Part shown: piece by piece, positions 53,912-58,255 of the stretch
Numbering within the stretch: the first letter of the stretch is position 1
Layout: each line of letters begins with the position of its first letter
Source of the DNA: Sedimenticola selenatireducens DSM 17993
GTDB lineage: Bacteria > Pseudomonadota > Gammaproteobacteria > Chromatiales > Chromatiaceae
Direction of reading: 5' to 3'
DNA: 58,255 nt
Assembly (NCBI RefSeq): GCF_000428045.1
Contig: NZ_ATZE01000028.1
Coordinates: 155 to 58,409 of the forward strand
Made by a program: the position numbers and the translations under genes
Notes under the pieces: model-generated
What the model was told of the DNA's origin: nothing
Seen by the model: the letters and a program-made list of their open reading frames with translations, nothing else
Databases searched by the model: none

Positions 53912-55102
53912 ATGGCTAATGCGGTTGGTAATATAGAGGGGCGGCTGAATATCGGCCTGCACCTGTCCGACGGGACGGTGACAGGCGTTGATATCCGCTC
54001 TTCCCGTCCCTTGCAGACCCCGCGGATCTTTGAAGGAAAATCCGTAGAGGAGCTGTTGCAAACGCTGCCGCTGCTTTACAGCATCTGTGGCACAGCCCAG
54101 GCGCACGCCGCCGTCACGGCCTGTGGGCAGGCGTTGGGTTTGCCGGTGGATGCACGTCAGCAGTCGGCCAGAGAGAAGTTGGTCTGGTTGGAAACCGCCA
54201 AGGAACATCTGTGGCGGGTGCTGCTGGATTGGCCCGGCTTTATCGGATTGCCGCCAGCTGCCGCTGGCGTGGGTGAGATGCTGCAGCTGATCAAGCGATT
54301 TCGTGTTGCCAGCTATCCCAATGAGCGCCCCTTTATGCCGGGTGTCATGCCAGTCACTGATGGTGTCCGGGAGATGGACAGTGTCATTGATGAATTTGCA
54401 CAGCTGTTGCAGGATCAGGTGTTTGGCATGCCGCCCGCTGAATGGCTCGGGCTAGAGGGCTGTCCCGCGCTTTTGCGCTGGGCCGCTGATAGCCGACTGC
54501 CGGCGGGTCGGATGCTGCAATTTGTGCGGGATAACCGTTGGGACTCACTGGGTTCCGCTAATATCGGGGTGCTCCCACCCGTGGAGCAGGCATTTCTGGC
54601 CCGACAACTGGAACGGCCGGATGCCGGGCGGTTTATTGCCTGTCCGCGCCTGGATGGCCAATGTTATGAAACATCGCCGTTCACCCGGGTGACTGATCAT
54701 CCGCTGGTGGCGGCCGTAGTGGCGGAATATGGGGCCGGTCTGTTGGCCCGCTATTGTGCGAGACTGGTGGAACTGGCCGGGATACCGGGTCGACTGCGCG
54801 AAGCGGCCGGCAAAACTACCGGGAACGCTGTCGAGTCAGGTCTGCCGCCAGGCCAGGGCATTTCGCAGGTTGAGGCGGCGCGCGGTCGCCTGGTCCATTG
54901 GGTGGCGCTGGAGGCGGGGCGGATCGCCCGCTACCAGATCCTCGCCCCGACGGAGTGGAACTTTCATCCGGACGGTGTGCTGGTGCAAGGGTTGAAGGGC
55001 TTGCAGGTGAATTCTGCCGATCAGCTGCGCCGGCAGTCCGCCCTGTTGATCAATGCGATTGATCCCTGTGTGGGTTATGAACTGCGGATTGGTCAGGCGT
55101 GA
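53912..55102 (+). CDS. hupK: HupK-like hydrogenase maturation protein (degenerate large subunit)
   Basis: A 396-residue relative of the NiFe-hydrogenase large subunit that cannot bind the metal site normally. The N-terminal RxCGxC motif reads SICGTA, keeping only C59. The C-terminal DPCxxC motif reads DPCVGY, keeping only C386. This one-cysteine-per-motif pattern is known for HupK/HoxV, thought to act as a scaffold for the Fe(CN)2CO group before insertion. It leads the hypABCD cluster, which supports the call. ATG at 53912. Confidence 0.9.
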   Translation: MANAVGNIEGRLNIGLHLSDGTVTGVDIRSSRPLQTPRIFEGKSVEELLQTLPLLYSICGTAQAHAAVTACGQALGLPVDARQQSAREKLVWLETAKEHLWRVLLDWPGFIGLPPAAAGVGEMLQLIKRFRVASYPNERPFMPGVMPVTDGVREMDSVIDEFAQLLQDQVFGMPPAEWLGLEGCPALLRWAADSRLPAGRMLQFVRDNRWDSLGSANIGVLPPVEQAFLARQLERPDAGRFIACPRLDGQCYETSPFTRVTDHPLVAAVVAEYGAGLLARYCARLVELAGIPGRLREAAGKTTGNAVESGLPPGQGISQVEAARGRLVHWVALEAGRIARYQILAPTEWNFHPDGVLVQGLKGLQVNSADQLRRQSALLINAIDPCVGYELRIGQA

Positions 55103-55232
55103 ACACCCTACAGCCTGTCGGCGTTTGGCAAGTAATTTTGGTGTGAATTTTAAGCATTTTTATATTCGCGTTTATTTGCGTTCATTCGCGGCTAAAAAAT
55201 GGCTTTATGAAGAGAGCAACGGGCGTTATTGA

Positions 55233-55258
55233 ATGCACGAAATGTCGATATGTGAAGG
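55233..55258 (+). repeat. Duplicated copy of the hypA start (26 bases)
   Basis: The sequence starting ATGCACGAAATG is identical over 26 bases to the hypA start at 55370-55395, 137 bases downstream. Here it reads MHEMSICEG and then hits TGA, giving a nine-codon leader frame. Between the copies is a segment rich in palindromes (GAATGTCC/GGACATTC and GACCGGCC/GGCCGGGCC), consistent with insertion of a short element that duplicated its target. Confidence 0.75.
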
Positions 55259-55369
55259 GTGAGATGGACCGAATGTCCGGTGGACATTCGCAGCGATCGA
55301 GCGACCGGCCATGGAAGGCCGGGCCGGAACCAGGCTACAGGGATGTATAGGAGCAACAGGCATTGATGT

Positions 55370-55711
55370 ATGCACGAAATGTCGATATGTGAAGGTATCC
55401 TGCAGGTCATGGAGGAGCAGGCCACGGCCCAGCAGTTCAGCCGGGTGAAATCGGTTTGGCTGGAGATCGGCCCGTTGGCGGGTGTGGAACTGGAGGCACT
55501 GCGCTTCGGCTTCGATGTAGTGACCCGCAACAGCCTGGCCGATGGAGCAGTCCTGGAGATTATCGAGATGCCGGGCACCGCCTGGTGCCTGGAGTGTTCG
55601 AAGAGCGTGCCGATCCGGCAACGCTTTGATGCCTGCCCCGATTGCGGCAGTTTTCAATTACAGATTACCGGCGGCGACGAGCTGCGAATCAAAGAACTGG
55701 AGGTGGAGTGA
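55370..55711 (+). CDS. hypA: Hydrogenase nickel incorporation protein HypA
   Basis: A 113-residue metallochaperone. The N-terminal MHEMS with His2 binds nickel; the structural zinc site is formed by C73, C76, C89 and C92 (CLEC...CPDC). It passes nickel to the large subunit precursor with HypB, whose gene overlaps its stop by one base (TGATG). Its first 26 bases are duplicated upstream; the intact copy is this one, with a GGAG site before the ATG. Confidence 0.96.
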   Translation: MHEMSICEGILQVMEEQATAQQFSRVKSVWLEIGPLAGVELEALRFGFDVVTRNSLADGAVLEIIEMPGTAWCLECSKSVPIRQRFDACPDCGSFQLQITGGDELRIKELEVE

Positions 55712-56625
55712 TGTGTACCGTATGCGGCTGCGGCGAAGGTGAGACACGAATCGAAGGCGAGGAGATGGGCCATGATCACGACCACGCTCATGGGCACCAC
55801 CACCATCACCATGGTGATCACGACCACGCTCATGGGCTCCACCACCACCATCACCATGGTGATCACGACCATGACCACGGACATACCCACGATCATGGCC
55901 ATCATCAGCATACTCATGGGCATCACCACGACTATGGTCAGGGCCCGGCCCACGCCCATGCGCCCGGCATGAGCCAGTCGCGCATGGTGCAGATCGAGCA
56001 GGATATCCTGGGCAAGAACAACCAGTACGCCGCCGCCAACCGGCAGCTGTTCCAGGAGCGGCAGATCCTGGCGCTGAACCTGGTCTCCAGCCCCGGTTCC
56101 GGCAAGACCAGCCTGCTGACCCGCAGTATCGACGACCTGAAAGGGGAGCTGCCGATTACGGTGATCGAGGGGGATCAGCAGACCGCCAACGACGCCGACC
56201 GCATCCGGGAAACCGGCGTGTCCGCACTGCAGATCAATACCGGCAAGGGGTGTCATCTGGATGCCCACATGATCGGCCACGCCATGGAGAGCCTGCAGCC
56301 GGCAGATAACAGCCTGCTGTTTATCGAGAATGTGGGCAACCTGGTCTGCCCGGCGGCTTTCGATCTGGGTGAGGCGCACAAGGTGGCGATCCTGTCGGTC
56401 ACCGAGGGCGAGGACAAGCCGCTGAAATATCCTGACATGTTCCATGCCGCGGACCTGATGATCCTGAACAAGACCGATCTGCTGCCCTATCTCGATTTTG
56501 ATGTGAATAAATGCATTGAGTTTGCCCGGCGGGTCAATCCCGATATCGAGGTGCTGCAACTCTCGGCCAAGAGCGGCGAGGGCATGGATGCCTGGTACCA
56601 GTGGATCAGGTCGCGCATGGTATAG
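55711..56625 (+). CDS. hypB: Hydrogenase nickel incorporation GTPase HypB, histidine-rich
   Basis: A 304-residue GTPase. The N-terminal CTVCGC (C2, C5, C7) is the high-affinity nickel site. Residues about 20-85 are a very long histidine/aspartate/glycine stretch that can store nickel. The GTPase part has [11 protein letters not shown] (Walker A), [13 protein letters not shown] and NKTDLLPY. The histidine stretch arises from DNA repeats with units of 42-45 bases. The ATG overlaps the hypA stop. Confidence 0.95.
   Translation: MCTVCGCGEGETRIEGEEMGHDHDHAHGHHHHHHGDHDHAHGLHHHHHHGDHDHDHGHTHDHGHHQHTHGHHHDYGQGPAHAHAPGMSQSRMVQIEQDILGKNNQYAAANRQLFQERQILALNLVSSPGSGKTSLLTRSIDDLKGELPITVIEGDQQTANDADRIRETGVSALQINTGKGCHLDAHMIGHAMESLQPADNSLLFIENVGNLVCPAAFDLGEAHKVAILSVTEGEDKPLKYPDMFHAADLMILNKTDLLPYLDFDVNKCIEFARRVNPDIEVLQLSAKSGEGMDAWYQWIRSRMV
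55773..55880 (+). repeat. In-gene repeats coding for the HypB histidine stretch
   Basis: The string TGATCACGACC begins at 55773, 55815 and 55860, with intervals of 42 and 45 bases and near-identical bases between (ACGCTCATGGGC, CACCACCA). The intervals are multiples of three, so changes in copy number keep the frame and change histidine content. Confidence 0.75.
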
Positions 56626-56668
56626 CCTGCGGCAACCGCATGGGCACACCAAGCGCGCTCAGGAATAG

Positions 56669-56694
56669 TGTAGGAGCGGCGCCCCCGCCGCGAA
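56669..56694. repeat. TGTAGGAGCGGCGCCCCCGC repeat, copy 1
   Basis: Identical over 26 bases to 58203-58228; both continue to GGTGCCGGTT. A matching reverse segment GGGGGCGGGCCTCCTAC at 56733-56749 can pair with it to form a long hairpin in the hypB-hypC gap. A dispersed REP-like element. Confidence 0.7.
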
Positions 56695-56770
56695 GGAACC
56701 GGGTGGAATGGTGCCGGTTTTCATCGGCCCGGGGGCGGGCCTCCTACAGGTTTAGTGCTCGTTAGTGCTC

Positions 56771-56793
56771 GTTCCCACGCTCTGCGTGGGAAC
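56771..56793. repeat. GTTCCCACGC/GCGTGGGAAC palindrome
   Basis: Perfect 10-base arms with a three-base loop, just before hypC. A second copy with arm changes is at 36772-36794; both are followed by GCATAC. The tandem GTTAGTGCTC just upstream is a further small repeat. Confidence 0.65.
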
Positions 56794-56819
56794 GCATACG
56801 ATATAGAGGTGTTACTGCA

Positions 56820-57053
56820 ATGTGTTTGGCGATTCCCGGCAAAGTGGTGGAGATCGACGCGGTCACGGATATGGCCACCGTCTCGGTGGGTAATGTGAAG
56901 AAGGAGGTCTCTACCGCGCTGGTGGAGGATGTCGCCCTCGGTGACTACCTGCTGATCCATGTCGGCTATGCCCTCAACAAAATCAGCGAAGAGGAGGCCG
57001 CCAACACCCTCCGGCTGTTTGAAGAGGCGGGCATGATGGAGGTCATGGAATGA
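56820..57053 (+). CDS. hypC: Hydrogenase maturation chaperone HypC
   Basis: A 77-residue protein starting MCLAIPGKVVEID, whose Cys2 carries the Fe(CN)2CO moiety together with HypD. The rest has the family pattern VGDYLLIHVGYALNKI (as ALGDYLLIHVGYALNKISEEEA). Its stop codon overlaps the hypD ATG by four bases. Confidence 0.96.
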   Translation: MCLAIPGKVVEIDAVTDMATVSVGNVKKEVSTALVEDVALGDYLLIHVGYALNKISEEEAANTLRLFEEAGMMEVME

Positions 57054-58183
57054 AATATGTCGATGAGTTCCGCGCCAAGGCGACGGCGCAGAAACTCTCT
57101 GCGGCGATTCGTGCCGAGGCAAGACCTGACCGTCGCTATCATCTGATGGAGTTCTGTGGCGGCCATACCCACGCTATCTTCCGCTACGGGGTGCAGGATC
57201 TGCTACCGGATAATGTGCGGCTGGTGCATGGCCCGGGTTGTCCGGTCTGCGTGCTGCCGATCGCCCGTATCGACATGGCCATCGCCATGGCCGAGCAGCA
57301 CGGAGTGACGCTTTGCTCCTATGGCGACATGCTGCGGGTGCCGGCCTCGCATCGTAAAAGCCTGCTCAAGGCGAAGGCGGGTGGGGCGGATATCCGTATG
57401 GTCTACTCCACCCAGGATGCGCTTACGCTTGCCCGCAAGCAGCCCGAGAAGCAGGTGGTCTTTTTCGCCATCGGTTTCGAAACCACCACCCCGCCCACGG
57501 CGGTCGCCATCAAGCAGGCCCAGGCGATGGGTCTGGATAATTTCTCCGTCTTCTGCAACCACGTGCTGACCCCCGCGGCGATCCAGAACATCCTGGAGTC
57601 GCCTGAAGTGCGGGAGCTGGGCACGGTCTCGCTGGACGGTTTTCTCGGCCCCTCCCATGTCAGCTCCATTATCGGCAGTCAGCCCTACGAGTTCTTCGCC
57701 GAGGAATTTCAGCGCCCGGTGGTGATCGCCGGCTTCGAGCCGCTGGACGTGATGCAGTCGATCCTGATGCTGGTGCGTCAACTCAATGAGGGCCGGCACG
57801 ATGTGGAGAACGAGTACACCCGGGTGGTTTCGCCCGAGGGTAATCTCAAGGCGAAAAAACTGGTGGCGGAGATTTTTGAGCTGCGTCGCGCGTTTGAATG
57901 GCGCGGTCTGGGACTGGTGCCCTACAGTGCCCTGCGCATCAAGAAACCGTTTGCCGCGTTTGATGCCGAGCTGCGCTTTGCGGTGGAAGAGATCCCGGCG
58001 GCCGATATCAAGGGGTGTGAGTGTCCGGCGATCCTGCGCGGCGTGAAGCGTCCCACCGACTGCAAGCTGTTTGGCACCGTCTGCACCCCAGAGAATCCCA
58101 TGGGTTCCTGTATGGTCAGCTCCGAGGGGGCCTGTGCCGCCTACTGGACCTATGGACGCTTCCGGGAGCAGGCGGCGTCTTGA
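57050..58183 (+). CDS. hypD: Hydrogenase maturation protein HypD
   Basis: A complete 377-residue iron-sulfur protein: MEFCGGHTHAIFRYG, HGPGCPVCVLP, EFFAEEFQRPVVIAGFEPLD, and a C-terminal cysteine set in GCECPAIL, CKLFGTVCTPENPMGSCMVSSEGAC. With HypC it assembles the Fe(CN)2CO group for NiFe hydrogenases. ATG overlaps hypC. hypE would be expected next, beyond the window end. Confidence 0.96.
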   Translation: MKYVDEFRAKATAQKLSAAIRAEARPDRRYHLMEFCGGHTHAIFRYGVQDLLPDNVRLVHGPGCPVCVLPIARIDMAIAMAEQHGVTLCSYGDMLRVPASHRKSLLKAKAGGADIRMVYSTQDALTLARKQPEKQVVFFAIGFETTTPPTAVAIKQAQAMGLDNFSVFCNHVLTPAAIQNILESPEVRELGTVSLDGFLGPSHVSSIIGSQPYEFFAEEFQRPVVIAGFEPLDVMQSILMLVRQLNEGRHDVENEYTRVVSPEGNLKAKKLVAEIFELRRAFEWRGLGLVPYSALRIKKPFAAFDAELRFAVEEIPAADIKGCECPAILRGVKRPTDCKLFGTVCTPENPMGSCMVSSEGACAAYWTYGRFREQAAS

Positions 58184-58202
58184 CGTCACGGTTGAGAAAA
58201 CC

Positions 58203-58228
58203 TGTAGGAGCGGCGCCCCCGCCGCGAA
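58203..58228. repeat. TGTAGGAGCGGCGCCCCCGC repeat, copy 2
   Basis: Second copy of the element at 56669-56694, directly after hypD, so the two copies bracket hypC-hypD in the same orientation. Confidence 0.7.
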
Positions 58229-58255
58229 GAGGGCGGGCCGGATGGGTGCCGGTTG

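Noticed and set aside
53912-55102. Catalytic NiFe-hydrogenase large subunit
   Set aside because: Two of the four nickel-binding cysteines are replaced, and the gene leads a maturation cluster.
55773-55930. Regular repeats that might suggest a CRISPR array
   Set aside because: The repeats are in frame inside hypB, encode the histidine stretch and have no unique spacers.

Overview
The window comes from a Gammaproteobacterium. The gene types, codon use and gene order (nirBD with a kinase/phosphatase fusion and a nitrate transporter, an HsbRA-like pair, E. coli-type riboflavin synthase, mrcB, tsaB, yoaA/dinG, and hupK-hypABCD) fit an environmental, metabolically flexible lineage of the Chromatiales/Sedimenticola sort. 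That family-level placement is inference. No rRNA, tRNA, CRISPR array, transposase or integrase gene was recognised.

Layout. (1) 1-7,711: a secreted double-thioredoxin protein, then an inorganic nitrogen assimilation locus. A PP2C-kinase fusion and a NarK/NasA transporter lie on the minus strand, divergent from nirB-nirD. Each direction has a good sigma-54 (-24/-12) promoter in the shared intergenic region. (2) 7,715-8,665: a PAS-GGDEF protein. (3) 9,432-12,095: four gene cassettes separated by three attC sites, with no integrase in the window, i.e. a CALIN (cluster of attC sites lacking an integron integrase). It carries two unknown membrane-anchored proteins, a DUF4238 protein and a RidA-family protein. 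(4) 12,132-27,659: ordinary housekeeping and stress genes: an ABC-2 exporter, aldehyde dehydrogenase, TlpA-like thioredoxin, MDR oxidoreductase, acetyltransferase, 1-Cys peroxiredoxin, periplasmic MsrA, hydrolase, PepSY and CBS proteins, a uracil-DNA glycosylase relative, riboflavin synthase, and a LysR regulator divergent from a DUF1127 protein. (5) 27,956-38,031: an HsbR/HsbA-like partner-switching pair, an RRM-like protein, L,D-transpeptidase, PBP1B with a TPR lipoprotein, a DinG/YoaA helicase, a PilZ protein and TsaB. (6) 38,142-42,280: a minus-strand cluster of a MotA/ExbB-like channel, a MotB-like coiled-coil partner, a receiver-CheC/CheX protein and a diguanylate cyclase. (7) 42,390-53,311: glycerate 2-kinase, two LysE-type exporters, a large PAS/GAF/GGDEF sensor, orphan ModA with a one-domain ModE-like regulator and a clear ModE box, a fused hydantoinase/5-oxoprolinase and a winged-helix regulator. 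(8) 53,912-58,183: NiFe-hydrogenase maturation genes hupK-hypA-hypB-hypC-hypD. hypA is preceded by a duplicated copy of its own first 26 bases.

How it works together: nitrate/nitrite uptake and nitrite reduction appear co-controlled by sigma-54 nitrogen regulation. Three GGDEF proteins, all with an RxxD inhibitory site, plus a PilZ protein show strong c-di-GMP signalling. The hyp genes imply a NiFe hydrogenase elsewhere, probably just outside the window. Several short palindromic repeat families sit between genes. The points most worth following are the integrase-less cassette array, the uncharacterised MotA/MotB-like pair with its signalling neighbours, and the hypA leader duplication.
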